A DNA stretch of 64,000 nt, taken from assembly GCA_965219565.1 (NCBI GenBank), contig OZ244780.1, forward strand, positions 1,984,001 to 2,048,000. The letters run 5' to 3'. This DNA is from DAOUJI01 sp965219565 (GTDB lineage Bacteria; Chloroflexota; Dehalococcoidia; Lucifugimonadales; JAGWBF01). Of the stretch, positions 25,047-34,097 are shown one piece after another. The translations under genes were made by a program, and so were the position numbers. How positions within the stretch are numbered: position 1 is the first letter of the stretch; each line of letters opens with the position of its first letter. Below the pieces are notes generated by a model. It saw nothing but the letters and a program-made list of their open reading frames with translations, searched no databases and was not told the DNA's origin.

Positions 25047-27372
25047 AGGAGCGTTGGACGGAGTTCGAGTGCTTGATTTCGGACACTACATACCCGGACC
25101 TCTTCTGGGAATGTTCCTGTCGGACCAGGGCGCCAGTGTAACCAAGGTGGAACCTCCCGACGGGGACCCTGCCAGAAAACACCCGGCCTTTGCAACGTGG
25201 AACCGGGGTAAGCAGTCGGTGGCGTTGGACTTGAAGTCGGAAGCGGGCCAGGCCCACGCCCGGGCTCTGGCCGCCAACTCCGACGTAGTCATCGAGAATT
25301 TCCGGCCAGGCGTGGCGGACCGTCTGGGAATCGGGTACGAAGCGTTGTCGGAAGTGAACCCCAGGCTGGTCTACTGCTCCCTTCCCGGGTTTGGTGAGGG
25401 CAGCCCACACAGGCACAGCCGGGGATGGGAACCCATCGTAAGCGCCGCGACCGGACTCTACGAACCCGCCAGAGATTCCGACGGCCCGGTTTACACGCCT
25501 GTCCCTGCGGCGAGCACGTTTAGCGCAATTATCGGCGCCGTCTCAGTAACCATGGCCCTCATAGCGCGCCACCGCAACGGTAAGGGCCAACGCATCGAGG
25601 TCCCTCTCCACAGCGCAATATTCGCCGCTATGGGAAGGCGGTTGTCGGCAATCCCAGGGCCTGAACAGCTCGACCAGTTCCAGATAGCCCGCTGGATCAT
25701 GAACCACCAGTACCAGTGCAAGGACGGGCGCTGGGTGCAGCACCACGGCATGTTCGCCCGATTCTTCCACCGCTTCCTGAACGAGGCGGGCCATCCTGAG
25801 TGGATTGACGACACAACCGGCCTGCTGGGCAAGGAAGTGGACGACGCCACAGGCAGGATGTGGCTGGAGAGGTTCGAGGAGATATTCCGACAGCGGACTG
25901 CAGAACAGTGGGAGACCGACATAAGCCGGGCCGGCGGGGCTTGCGTCATGTGCAGGACTGTGGACGAGTGGTTGGAACACGACCACGCCAAGGCAACCGG
26001 AATGGTCGTGGAAGTGGACGACGCAGTATTGGGAAGCATGAAGCAACCCGGCCTGCAGGTGCGGCTCCACGGCACGCCGGGAGCAGTCCAGGGCAGGGCC
26101 CCTATCCTAGGGGAGCACACCAGCCAAGCCCTCGAGAACACCGTGGGCTCGTCCGCCGATTCACTCGCCGAAGGCTCTGTGGAAGAAATCGTGAGCGCAC
26201 TCCAGGGGGTCAAGGTCCTAGACCTGTGTCTCATCCTGGCCGGGCCCACCTGCGGGCGAACGTTGGCAGAGTTCGGGGCAGAGGTGATAAAGATAGACGA
26301 CCCGGAGCGTCCATATGACATAACGCAGACAGTGGACGTCAACCGCGCCAAGAAGAGCCTGATGCTGGATCTCAAGACAGAGAAGGGCAAGGAGGTCTTC
26401 TGGAAATTGCTGGAAGACGCTGACGTGGTAGTGGAGAACAACCGGGCGGGGGCTATGGAACGCATGGGTCTTGGATACGAGGACATCAAGAAGCGCAGGC
26501 CGGACATTATCTACGCTTCCATGAACACCTACGGCTATGGAGGTCCATGGACAGATAGGGCTGGATGGGAGCAGCTGGCGCAAGCCACCACTGGCATACA
26601 GGTGCGCCAAGGAGGACGTGATGGGACTCCCACCGTCATTCACTACACGATAAACGACTACGGAACAGGAATATCGGGAGCCTTCGCCGTCGCGTTGGCC
26701 CTATACCACCGCAACAGGACCGGCGAGGGCCAATCGGTGAGCGGCGCATTGTCCTATACGGCCTGCACAATGCAGTCTCCCTTCTTCCTCGACTACGAAG
26801 GCCACCAGCGAAATGAGACGGAAGGGCTGCAAGCCAGGGGAAGCTCCGCCCTCTCGAGCCTATACAAAGCTGCGGACGGGTGGCTTTACCTCCATGCTCC
26901 CGAATCGGAGTCCTGGGATCGGCTGACCGGCCTTAGCGGCTTGTCCCATCTGGCCGGAGACGAAAGGTTTTCTACGGATGAACTACGGTCCAACAACGAC
27001 TCGGCCCTTGGAGCCGAGTTGGCAAATGTATTCGCCCAAAAGGACCGGGCCGAGTGGCTTACGGCTTTGCAGGCGGCAGGTGTAAGCGCAATCGAAAACC
27101 TGAGCATCCCCGAGTTCAGAAACGATCCATACGTACGCCAGGCTGGACTTATAGTGAACCGCGAACTTCCGGCCCTAGGCCTTGTGGACCACCTGGGAGT
27201 CGCGGCCAGACTTTCGGGAACGCCCGCCCTACTGGGGAGTCCATCCCCGGTACTGGGTGAGCACACCGACGAGATACTCCGTTATGCTGGCTACTCCGAG
27301 GACGAGATAGCCGACATGAAGGCCCGGGGCGTCGCCGTCCAGACTATGGACTACCCAGGGAAGCGCGTGTAG
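25039..27372 (+). CDS. Fused double CaiB/BaiF (class III) CoA transferase
   Basis: 777 residues from ATG 25039, chosen because GGAGG lies five bases upstream. Two complete class III CoA-transferase domains are fused: about 1-370 and 385-775, each starting with a GVRVLDFGHYIPGP / GVKVLDLCLILAGP segment. Most family members have one domain and act as dimers. The second half keeps the catalytic Asp (IND540YGTG). In the first half the aligned position is Ser159 (VPAASTF), so that half is probably structural or regulatory. It moves CoA between carboxylic acids. It overlaps the MFS gene by eight bases. Confidence 0.92.
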   Translation: MAKGALDGVRVLDFGHYIPGPLLGMFLSDQGASVTKVEPPDGDPARKHPAFATWNRGKQSVALDLKSEAGQAHARALAANSDVVIENFRPGVADRLGIGYEALSEVNPRLVYCSLPGFGEGSPHRHSRGWEPIVSAATGLYEPARDSDGPVYTPVPAASTFSAIIGAVSVTMALIARHRNGKGQRIEVPLHSAIFAAMGRRLSAIPGPEQLDQFQIARWIMNHQYQCKDGRWVQHHGMFARFFHRFLNEAGHPEWIDDTTGLLGKEVDDATGRMWLERFEEIFRQRTAEQWETDISRAGGACVMCRTVDEWLEHDHAKATGMVVEVDDAVLGSMKQPGLQVRLHGTPGAVQGRAPILGEHTSQALENTVGSSADSLAEGSVEEIVSALQGVKVLDLCLILAGPTCGRTLAEFGAEVIKIDDPERPYDITQTVDVNRAKKSLMLDLKTEKGKEVFWKLLEDADVVVENNRAGAMERMGLGYEDIKKRRPDIIYASMNTYGYGGPWTDRAGWEQLAQATTGIQVRQGGRDGTPTVIHYTINDYGTGISGAFAVALALYHRNRTGEGQSVSGALSYTACTMQSPFFLDYEGHQRNETEGLQARGSSALSSLYKAADGWLYLHAPESESWDRLTGLSGLSHLAGDERFSTDELRSNNDSALGAELANVFAQKDRAEWLTALQAAGVSAIENLSIPEFRNDPYVRQAGLIVNRELPALGLVDHLGVAARLSGTPALLGSPSPVLGEHTDEILRYAGYSEDEIADMKARGVAVQTMDYPGKRV

Positions 27373-27385
27373 CGAAGGTTCTCAC

Positions 27386-27982
27386 TTGAGTTCCACACGG
27401 CATAGGGTGTTCACCGTTGGACACTCCAATCACTCCCTTGAAACATTCCTTGAGCTGCTGGAGAAACATGGCGTCGATGAAGTGACCGACGTTCGCTCGG
27501 CGCCCTATAGCCGGTGGGTCCCCCATTTCAACAAGAACGCTTTGGATGCTGCTTTGAAAAAGGCTGGAGTAGCGTACGAATACGTGGGCGAGGAGCTTGG
27601 GGGAAGGCCGGTTGACCCTTCCTGCTACGACGAAAACGGTCAGGTGATGTATGACAGAGTGGCCGTAACCGACCTATTCAAGGACGCCCTCGACCGTGTA
27701 GTGCACGCAGCGGATGATCGGCGCGTCGCTCTCATGTGTGCAGAGAAGGAGCCTCTGGAATGTCACCGGACCTTGCTGGTGGCCAAAGCGTTGGCAGCCG
27801 GTGGCGTAGCCGTCGAGCACATTCTCGCCGATGGCGGCCTGGAAAGCTACGACGCCGCTATGGACCGACTGTTGGACGCCTTCAAGCTGCCCCTCAACGG
27901 AGATATGTTCCGCACCCGTGACGATGTGGTAGCCGAGGCGTTGACTCTCCAAGCGAAAAAATTCGCTTACGTCCGGCAATAG
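27386..27982 (+). CDS. DUF488-family protein
   Basis: 198 residues with the DUF488 landmarks: FTVGHSNHSLETFLELL at the start, TDVRSAPYSRWVPHFN, and the Cys motif MCAEKEPLECHR. The family is widespread and its function is not established; the paired Cys/His motif suggests a small enzyme or a metal or thiol centre. A TTG at 27386 with GAAGG six bases upstream is the likely start. It follows the CoA-transferase stop by 13 bases, so it is probably in the same operon. Confidence 0.88.
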   Translation: MSSTRHRVFTVGHSNHSLETFLELLEKHGVDEVTDVRSAPYSRWVPHFNKNALDAALKKAGVAYEYVGEELGGRPVDPSCYDENGQVMYDRVAVTDLFKDALDRVVHAADDRRVALMCAEKEPLECHRTLLVAKALAAGGVAVEHILADGGLESYDAAMDRLLDAFKLPLNGDMFRTRDDVVAEALTLQAKKFAYVRQ

Positions 27983-28049
27983 CGTCGCGTTCGCGGAAAA
28001 TCAATAGGTCGAATTCTTTGTCCTCGAGATGCCGCCCGACAAACCAGCC

Positions 28050-28079
28050 TTGACATGCCAAGAAATCACGGTGTTAGAG
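28050..28079 (+). promoter_or_regulatory. Promoter for coiled-coil protein
   Basis: Perfect TTGACA at 28050-28055 and TTAGAG at 28074-28079 (18-base spacing), 33 bases before the ATG at 28113. Confidence 0.5.
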
Positions 28080-28112
28080 TAGCATCAGACAAGAGGGGAA
28101 GGGGAAAGGACC

Positions 28113-28454
28113 ATGCAGGTCAACAAGGAAGAACTCGACGAACTAAAGACCAGAGTTGATCAGCACGACGAGGGATTGACTTCCTTGCATGTGCTCGCTT
28201 CTACAGCCATCGATGTGATGAAGCAAGGCATCACAGTGATGGAGAACGGTTTCAAGGACGTTGGGAAGCAGATTGCCGACATGCGGGGCGATATTGGGGA
28301 CATGCGAGGGGACGTTTCGAGCATGCAAAGGGAAATGACGACCATGCGTGGAGACATAGGGGACATGCGGGCAGACATAAGGGACTTGAAGGATGCTATA
28401 ACCAAAAACGGGAGGGGGCCAAACTCAGGCAACAATGGAGACTCGTCGGAGTAG
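28113..28454 (+). CDS. Small coiled-coil protein with heptad repeats
   Basis: 113 residues, probably almost entirely one helix. From about residue 50 to 93 there are six heptads of the type (x)DMRGDI/V, for example ADMRGDIGDMRGDV and TTMRGDIGDMRADI, with Met and Ile/Val at the core positions. The matching DNA is an imperfect 21-base repeat. The tail is Gly/Asn/Ser-rich. There is no signal peptide and no enzyme motif. Such proteins oligomerise; the partner is unknown. AAAGGA precedes the ATG and a promoter with TTGACA lies upstream. Confidence 0.8.
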   Translation: MQVNKEELDELKTRVDQHDEGLTSLHVLASTAIDVMKQGITVMENGFKDVGKQIADMRGDIGDMRGDVSSMQREMTTMRGDIGDMRADIRDLKDAITKNGRGPNSGNNGDSSE

Positions 28455-28508
28455 GACCCCGCCTTCTAATCAATGCGCCTTGGCACACTGAGCAAAGGTT
28501 ATTTTAGT

Positions 28509-29687
28509 TTACAACTGGTCGGGCGAGCCAACGGGGACCTTGTGCAGTTCGGGCAGGACCTCTTTGGCGAATAGCGAGACGCTCTTCTTGGCGGCCTCCA
28601 GGGACATGCCCCCGAACTTCATCATGCCGAACATCTCTTTGGGGTTGGTCATCCGGCGGATGTAGTTCAGCTTTTCCAAGCACATTTCCGGGGTGCCCCA
28701 GACCTGTGTCTGGGTGTACTCTCCAGACCTTCCGGAAGACCACTGGTCGGGCGTACCCGTGTTCCTCTGGTTGACTTGTTGACCCCGCTTCCCCGCCTGG
28801 ATTGCCTCGGCCCGTTCCGCATAGTGCTCGTAGCCCTCCACCGCCCTGAAGTGGTCGGGGTCGTCGGACTCGTAGTGCTTCAGGGACGTGTACGACATGT
28901 TGGGCATGTAGACCTCGGCGCCTTCCCTCGCTTCCTTCTCCGTTGCAGCGCAGTAGGCGAACACTCCGGTTATTGGCTGCCTTGGAGCCATTCCGATTTC
29001 GGCTCGCATGGCATTAAAGTTCAGCATGTCCTCTCGGTAGTCCTCCCATTCCTTTTGCGGGATTATCATCATGCCCAGCCCGGCCTTGGCCGCGGCCAGC
29101 ACTGAGGCCGTGCTGTTGGCCGCGCTGTACATATGCTCTACCAGGTCCTTGGATTGCGGTTGAGGTCGTATGCTCATCTCGGGTATTTTGAAGTATTGGC
29201 CGTCGTAGGAGAATCTCTCCTGCGTCAAGGCCAACTTGACCACATCGTGGGCTTCTCTGAACCGGTCTCTGGACTCTCCCATGGGTATCCGGAAGCTGTC
29301 GAATTCCACCCGCCCTGCGCCCCTGCCGAACCCTATCTGAAGAGGCCGTCCCTCCAGCATGATGTCCAGCATGGCAATCTGCTCAGCCACGCGGATGGGG
29401 TCGTGCCAAGGCAGGACCACCACCATGCTGGCCAAGCCTATTCGCTTAGTCCGACCTGCAAAATAGGTGAGCAACTTCAATGCGTCAGGGATAAGCTCAT
29501 AAGGCGTGAAATGGTGCTCGACGGAGTAGAGCATGTCGTACCCCAGGTCCTCCACCATATCGCCCAACTCCAAGTCATCCAGGACCGCCGAGTGGTCGGG
29601 GACTTCCTGGGGCTTGTCGAAATCCTTGTCCAGATACCTGGGCCAGTCTGCGAAGTTTTGTGCGAAAAGCGAGACTCCGAATTTCAT
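28509..29687 (-). CDS. Luciferase-like flavin-dependent monooxygenase (LLM)
   Basis: 392 residues from the ATG at 29687, chosen because GAGG lies upstream and the family begins MKFGVSLFAQNFADW. TIM-barrel luciferase-type features: EHHFTPYELIPDALKLL, VVVLPWHDPIRVAEQIAMLD and IGFGRGAGRVEF. A close paralogue lies at 36038-37171 and shares long identical segments such as PWHDPIRVAEQIAMLD and ERFSYDG. Uses reduced flavin and O2 on an organic substrate, not identified. It stands alone on its strand, divergent from comM. Confidence 0.93.
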   Translation of the reverse strand: MKFGVSLFAQNFADWPRYLDKDFDKPQEVPDHSAVLDDLELGDMVEDLGYDMLYSVEHHFTPYELIPDALKLLTYFAGRTKRIGLASMVVVLPWHDPIRVAEQIAMLDIMLEGRPLQIGFGRGAGRVEFDSFRIPMGESRDRFREAHDVVKLALTQERFSYDGQYFKIPEMSIRPQPQSKDLVEHMYSAANSTASVLAAAKAGLGMMIIPQKEWEDYREDMLNFNAMRAEIGMAPRQPITGVFAYCAATEKEAREGAEVYMPNMSYTSLKHYESDDPDHFRAVEGYEHYAERAEAIQAGKRGQQVNQRNTGTPDQWSSGRSGEYTQTQVWGTPEMCLEKLNYIRRMTNPKEMFGMMKFGGMSLEAAKKSVSLFAKEVLPELHKVPVGSPDQL

Positions 29688-29738
29688 GCGATTGCCCTCT
29701 TGAATAGATTGACCGGGGAACGTTACGAGATTGTGCCA

Positions 29739-29767
29739 AGTATGTGATTGCCGACGCTCGATGTCAA
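29739..29767 (-). promoter_or_regulatory. Promoter for LLM gene
   Basis: On the minus strand TTGACA (29767-29762) and CATACT (29744-29739), 17-base spacing, about 50 bases before the start codon at 29687. Confidence 0.45.
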
Positions 29768-29797
29768 GACAGCGGTGACCAGACTGACATTTGCTCT

Positions 29798-29827
29798 TTG
29801 ACTGACGCCCCACAGGCTTACTAGCAT
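29798..29827 (+). promoter_or_regulatory. Promoter for comM
   Basis: TTGACT at 29798-29803 and TAGCAT at 29822-29827, spaced 18 bases, 28 bases before the ATG at 29856. Confidence 0.4.
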
Positions 29828-29855
29828 GAATGCAGCAATCTAATAGGGAGTTTCC

Positions 29856-31379
29856 ATGCTGGGTAAGGTGAAGACGTGCGCCGTCCAGGGTCTGGACGGC
29901 TACATTGTGGATGTGGAAGTGGACATCTCTCCGGGCCTGCCTTGTTTTAACATAGTCGGCTTGCCGGACACCGCAGTCCAGGAAGCCAAGGAAAGGGTCA
30001 GGGCAGCCATTAGAAACTCGGGGTGCGAGTTTCCCATGAGGCGCATTGCGGTGAACCTGGCGCCGGCGGACACCCGCAAGGCCGGGCCGTCATACGACCT
30101 GCCGATAGCCCTGGGAATTCTCATGAGCTCCGGCCAGCTGCCCGAAACCGCCGACTCATCTCTGTTTCTGGGTGAATTGTCGTTGGACGGAAGTCTGAAG
30201 CACACCAGCGGCATACTGTCCATGACCTCGGCGGCCAGGGAGCAGGGATTCAGTAACATCTACGTGCCGTCGCCGGACGCGAACGAAGCCGCCCTGCTTA
30301 ACAATATATCGGTGCTTCCGACAAACAACCTGGGGCAGCTTCTCTCCCATTTGAAGGACGGTGAGTCCATCGTTCCTCACACGGCATCCAAGCCCATCCT
30401 GGAGCAAGGCGACGCACCTTCATTCGCGACCGACCTCTCCCACATCAAGGGACAGGAGCACGCGAAACGGGCGTTGGAAGTGGCTGCCTCCGGTGGACAC
30501 AACCTCATGCTCACCGGGCCTCCGGGCAGCGGCAAGACCCTCCTGGCCCGCTCGATGGCCACAATACTCCCCAAAATGACCCTGGAAGAGTCACTGGAAG
30601 TGACCAAAATATACAGCATCGCGGGACTGTTGCCTCCTGATCGGCCCCTTGTGCAGCACCGGCCTTTCAGGGCGCCTCACTACACCATATCCAACGCGGG
30701 CCTGGTCGGCGGAGGCCGTCTGCCCAGGCCCGGTGAGATAACTTTGAGCCACCGAGGCATTCTCTTCCTGGACGAACTGCCCGAATTCGGACATCCGTCG
30801 TTGGAGTCCCTACGCCAGCCCTTGGAAGACAAGACGGTCACCATCAGCCGGGTCGGTGGCACGACCACTTATCCGACCAATTTTTCCCTGGTGAGCGCCA
30901 TGAATCCCTGCCCGTGCGGGTTCCTCAGCCACCCGGTCCGCCCATGCGTATGCTCTTCCCACATGGTGTCCCGCTACCAGAAGAGGATAAGCGGCCCCCT
31001 CATGGACCGAATCGACATTTTCATTGAGGCTCCGCCGGTGGAGTACGAGAAGCTGGTGGACTCCGACGAGGGAGAGACTTCGGAGCAGGTGCAACTCAGA
31101 GTGGAGGCGGCCAGGACTCTACAACAGCAACGGTTCCTCAACACCACCTACCTTTCCAATTCCGACATCGGACCGGCAGATATTTGGAGGTTCTGCCCCA
31201 CGGAAGAAAAGGCCAAGGCTCTCTTGCAGAAAGCCATGAACCAACTGAACCTCTCGGCGCGGGCTTTCCATAAGATGCTCAAGCTGTCCCGGACCGTCGC
31301 AGACTTGGCGGGAGTCGAGGTCATAACAGTCGAGCACGTAGCGGAGGCCCTCCAGTACCGGCATAGGGGCACGGCTTAG
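29856..31379 (+). CDS. comM: ComM/YifB-family AAA+ ATPase (Mg-chelatase-like)
   Basis: 507 residues, full length. The N-terminal ChlI-like domain (about 1-170) is followed by an AAA+ core with Walker A GPPGSGKTLLA, Walker B ILFLDELPEF and the sensor region SAMNPCPCG, which carries family-typical Cys residues. A C-terminal helical domain follows. ComM is a hexameric helicase that promotes branch migration during natural transformation; in species not known to be competent its role is less clear. Here it stands alone, with GGGAG before the ATG. No other competence genes are in the window. Confidence 0.95.
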   Translation: MLGKVKTCAVQGLDGYIVDVEVDISPGLPCFNIVGLPDTAVQEAKERVRAAIRNSGCEFPMRRIAVNLAPADTRKAGPSYDLPIALGILMSSGQLPETADSSLFLGELSLDGSLKHTSGILSMTSAAREQGFSNIYVPSPDANEAALLNNISVLPTNNLGQLLSHLKDGESIVPHTASKPILEQGDAPSFATDLSHIKGQEHAKRALEVAASGGHNLMLTGPPGSGKTLLARSMATILPKMTLEESLEVTKIYSIAGLLPPDRPLVQHRPFRAPHYTISNAGLVGGGRLPRPGEITLSHRGILFLDELPEFGHPSLESLRQPLEDKTVTISRVGGTTTYPTNFSLVSAMNPCPCGFLSHPVRPCVCSSHMVSRYQKRISGPLMDRIDIFIEAPPVEYEKLVDSDEGETSEQVQLRVEAARTLQQQRFLNTTYLSNSDIGPADIWRFCPTEEKAKALLQKAMNQLNLSARAFHKMLKLSRTVADLAGVEVITVEHVAEALQYRHRGTA

Positions 31380-31445
31380 TTCGAGTGGTCCCCTCTGACC
31401 GCCGCTTGAATTGACTCCCGAGTCGTCGGTTTGAGGGCCGTTCGT

Positions 31446-31469
31446 ACGCTTGACACTACGCTTGACACT
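31446..31469 (+). repeat. Two tandem 12-bp direct repeats in P450 promoter
   Basis: ACGCTTGACACT occurs twice head to tail (31446-31457 and 31458-31469). Each copy contains TTGACA, so the repeat duplicates the -35 element; only the second copy has a correctly spaced -10. It could be an operator for a dimeric regulator or the result of slippage. Confidence 0.7.
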
Positions 31470-31491
31470 TGGAGTCGGGGATAAATAGAAT
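31462..31491 (+). promoter_or_regulatory. sigma70-type promoter for the P450 pair
   Basis: TTGACA at 31462-31467 and TAGAAT at 31486-31491 with 18-base spacing, 32 bases before the ATG at 31524. The tandem repeat covers the -35 box. Confidence 0.6.
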
Positions 31492-31523
31492 GCAAAAACC
31501 ATCGGCCTGCAAAGGACTGCACC

Positions 31524-32744
31524 ATGGCCATCGCCATCCACGATGACATCTTCGCCCCTGACGTAACGGCCGATCCATACTCATACTTTGGTCGTCTCCG
31601 GGAAGAAGAACCCATCCACTGGAACGAAAAGTACGAGATATGGATCGTCACCAGCTACAAGGACCTCACTTGGGTGGCCAGGCGTCCAGAGCTCTTCTCG
31701 TCGGAGGTCCGGCAAAGGGACCACCGGCCCCCGTTCCCTCCAATTGCAGAAGAGGACCGGGAGCTCTACGAATACGTAAAACACCAACAGGCGATTCGGA
31801 TGATCCAGCAGGACCCGCCTAAGCACACGGCGATGAGGCGGGCGGTACACGGATACTTCACTCCCTCGTCCATGGAACAGTGGCGCCCAATGATCAGGGA
31901 CGCCATCAAAGACCTGCTGGACGACGTGGAGGCCAAGGGCAGGATGGAAGTGATGACCGAGTTCGCCACACCCCTGCCGCTTCTAGTCATAGCACAACTG
32001 ATGGGAATGCCTCAGCAGGACCGTTTGTTCATCCGCGAAATGGCCAAGAAACTCATCGACCTGGCACGGCCCAACAAAGACCGCGCCAGAACCGCCGCCG
32101 AGTCTCACAAAGAGCTTATACAGTACCTGAACCCCATCGTGGAGGAGCGGGTCAAGAACCCCGGAGACGACCTTCTCTCCGTGGTCTGCGAGGGGGAAAG
32201 GACCGGCGCGTTCAATAGGGAAGAGACCATCTCCAACGCTTTGCTTCTGCTGCTTGCGGGCCACGAAACTACCATCAACCTGATATGCAACGGGACACTA
32301 GCCCTCGCCCGGAACCCGGACCAGTGGGACCTGCTGAGGGAGAGCCCCGCCGAACGGACGGTGCGCGCGACGGAGGAGTGTCTCCGCTACGACCCTCCGG
32401 TGAAGGGAATCGAGCGCATCGCTGCCCAGGACTTGGAACTGGGCGGCAAGAGCGTCACGTACAACGACCGGCTGATATGGATGATCGCCTCTGCCAACAG
32501 GGATCCCCGTATGTTCCCAGACCCGAACACCTTCAACATAGCCCGATATCCCAACCCCCACGTGGCCTTTGGATCAGGGATACACCACTGCCTCGGCGCC
32601 TACTTGGCCCGTCTTGAAGGACAGGAAGCCTTTGCCGCCCTTGCCGAGAGATTCCCACGTCTGGAGTTGCTAACAAACGACGTGGAGTACCACGCCCATC
32701 TGCACGGACGTTCGCTTAAGGAGCTGCACATCGGCTGGAACTGA
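31524..32744 (+). CDS. Cytochrome P450 (first of tandem pair)
   Basis: 406 residues, a soluble bacterial P450 with no membrane anchor. The oxygen-binding I-helix motif AGHETT is at 245-250, the K-helix ExxR is Glu285/Arg288, and the heme loop FGSGIHHCLG has the ligand Cys356. It inserts oxygen into an organic substrate using electrons from a ferredoxin; none is adjacent, but a 7Fe ferredoxin lies at 8.3 kb. The downstream gene is a close paralogue of the same length. A strong promoter with a duplicated -35 repeat lies upstream. Substrate unknown. Confidence 0.95.
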   Translation: MAIAIHDDIFAPDVTADPYSYFGRLREEEPIHWNEKYEIWIVTSYKDLTWVARRPELFSSEVRQRDHRPPFPPIAEEDRELYEYVKHQQAIRMIQQDPPKHTAMRRAVHGYFTPSSMEQWRPMIRDAIKDLLDDVEAKGRMEVMTEFATPLPLLVIAQLMGMPQQDRLFIREMAKKLIDLARPNKDRARTAAESHKELIQYLNPIVEERVKNPGDDLLSVVCEGERTGAFNREETISNALLLLLAGHETTINLICNGTLALARNPDQWDLLRESPAERTVRATEECLRYDPPVKGIERIAAQDLELGGKSVTYNDRLIWMIASANRDPRMFPDPNTFNIARYPNPHVAFGSGIHHCLGAYLARLEGQEAFAALAERFPRLELLTNDVEYHAHLHGRSLKELHIGWN

Positions 32745-32813
32745 CCGCCTATCTTGACGCTGTTTGGATAGGGAAATCCCCAAAAATTGCTCTATCGGAA
32801 AGGGACTGAATAT

Positions 32814-34034
32814 ATGGTTACTGCAATCGACGAAGACCTATTCGGTGCAGAGGTCACAGCCGATCCATACTCCTATTACAGAAGGCTAAGGGAAGAGGAA
32901 CCCGTACACTGGAACACGAAGCATGAAGTATGGGTCATGACCAATTACAAGGACCTCACCTGGATCGCCAGGCATCCGGAGTTCTTCTCCTCAGAGGTCC
33001 GGGGCCGAGACCGCCGCGAGCCGTACCCTCCCATCCCCGAGGACCAAAAGGAAATGTATGCGGCTATCCGGCGAAGCCAGACAACTCAGGTGATTCAAAA
33101 AGACCCTCCGAGGCACACCGAGGTGCGCCGTGTCATACACGGGTACTTCACGCCTAAGTCCATGGAAAAGTGGCGCCCTATGATAAAAGACGCCATCAAG
33201 TTCCTGCTGGACCAAGCCGAAGAAAACGGCCAGATGGAGGTGATGAAGGACTTCGCCACTCCGCTTCCCCTGCTTGTCATTTCGGAGCTCATGGGCATGC
33301 CCGCGGAGGCCCGTCCCTTCCTCCGTGAGATGGCCAAGCGGCTCTTGGACGTGGCCACTCCCTCGGAAAACCGCGCCAAGTCCACGTTCAACGCACGTAA
33401 GGAATTGAGCAGTTACTTAAACCCCTTTGCAGACGAGCGGTTGAAGAACCCCGGGGACGACCTTCTCTCGCTGCTATGCCAGGGTGAGAAAGCGGGCATA
33501 ATCAACAGGGAAGAGGTCCTCACCAACTCCATGCTTCTGCTGCTGGCAGGGCACGAGACGACCATCAATCTGATATGCAACGGCGCCCTGGCGTTCATCC
33601 ACCACCCTGAACAGTGGGACCTGTTCAGGGACAACCCCTCTGAAAAGACTGTTCGGGCGACGGAAGAATGCCTCCGTTATGACTCACCGATAAAGGGAAT
33701 TGAGCGAATCGCTGCCCAGGACGTGGAGTTGGGCGGGAAGGAAATCAAAGAATACGACCGGTTGATATGGATGATTGCCTCAGCCAACCGCGACCCCAAT
33801 ATGTTCCCTGACCCCGACACGTTTGACATTGACCGCTACCCGAATCCCCACGTCGCCTTCGGCTCAGGTGTGCACCACTGCCTGGGCGCCTACCTGGCCC
33901 GTCTCGAAGGTCAGGAAGCCTTCTTGGCTCTGGCCGAACGGTTCCCGCGTATGGAGCTATCGGACGAGAACGTGGAGTACCACCCGCACATCAACAATCG
34001 CACTGCAAAGGGCCTTCACATTACCTGGAACTGA
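32814..34034 (+). CDS. Cytochrome P450 (second of tandem pair)
   Basis: 406 residues from ATG 32814, preferred to TTG 32787 because AGGGA lies upstream and the N-terminus then aligns with the first P450. All P450 motifs are kept: AGHETT, ECLRYD (ExxR) and FGSGVHHCLG with the heme Cys. It is highly similar to its neighbour along the whole length, so the pair arose by tandem duplication. Differences cluster in the N-terminal third and the region around residues 180-215, where substrate contacts are expected. It begins 69 bases after the first gene without its own promoter and ends at a strong terminator. Confidence 0.95.
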   Translation: MVTAIDEDLFGAEVTADPYSYYRRLREEEPVHWNTKHEVWVMTNYKDLTWIARHPEFFSSEVRGRDRREPYPPIPEDQKEMYAAIRRSQTTQVIQKDPPRHTEVRRVIHGYFTPKSMEKWRPMIKDAIKFLLDQAEENGQMEVMKDFATPLPLLVISELMGMPAEARPFLREMAKRLLDVATPSENRAKSTFNARKELSSYLNPFADERLKNPGDDLLSLLCQGEKAGIINREEVLTNSMLLLLAGHETTINLICNGALAFIHHPEQWDLFRDNPSEKTVRATEECLRYDSPIKGIERIAAQDVELGGKEIKEYDRLIWMIASANRDPNMFPDPDTFDIDRYPNPHVAFGSGVHHCLGAYLARLEGQEAFLALAERFPRMELSDENVEYHPHINNRTAKGLHITWN

Positions 34035-34065
34035 AGCTCGAGCAGCAACCCCGAGGAGAAGCTAG

Positions 34066-34097
34066 GACCGGCTGCCTATTGATGCGGGCAGCCGGTC
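34066..34097 (+). terminator. Rho-independent terminator after the P450 pair
   Basis: An 11-bp perfect stem, GACCGGCTGCC (34066-34076) with GGCAGCCGGTC (34087-34097), and a 10-base loop, followed on the plus strand by TTATATTT. The T-rich tail overlaps the last codons of the convergent fluC gene. Confidence 0.8.

Noticed and set aside
28260..28380. Short spaced repeats resembling a CRISPR array
   Set aside because: Repeats are about 21 bases with no spacers and keep the reading frame of a heptad coiled coil.
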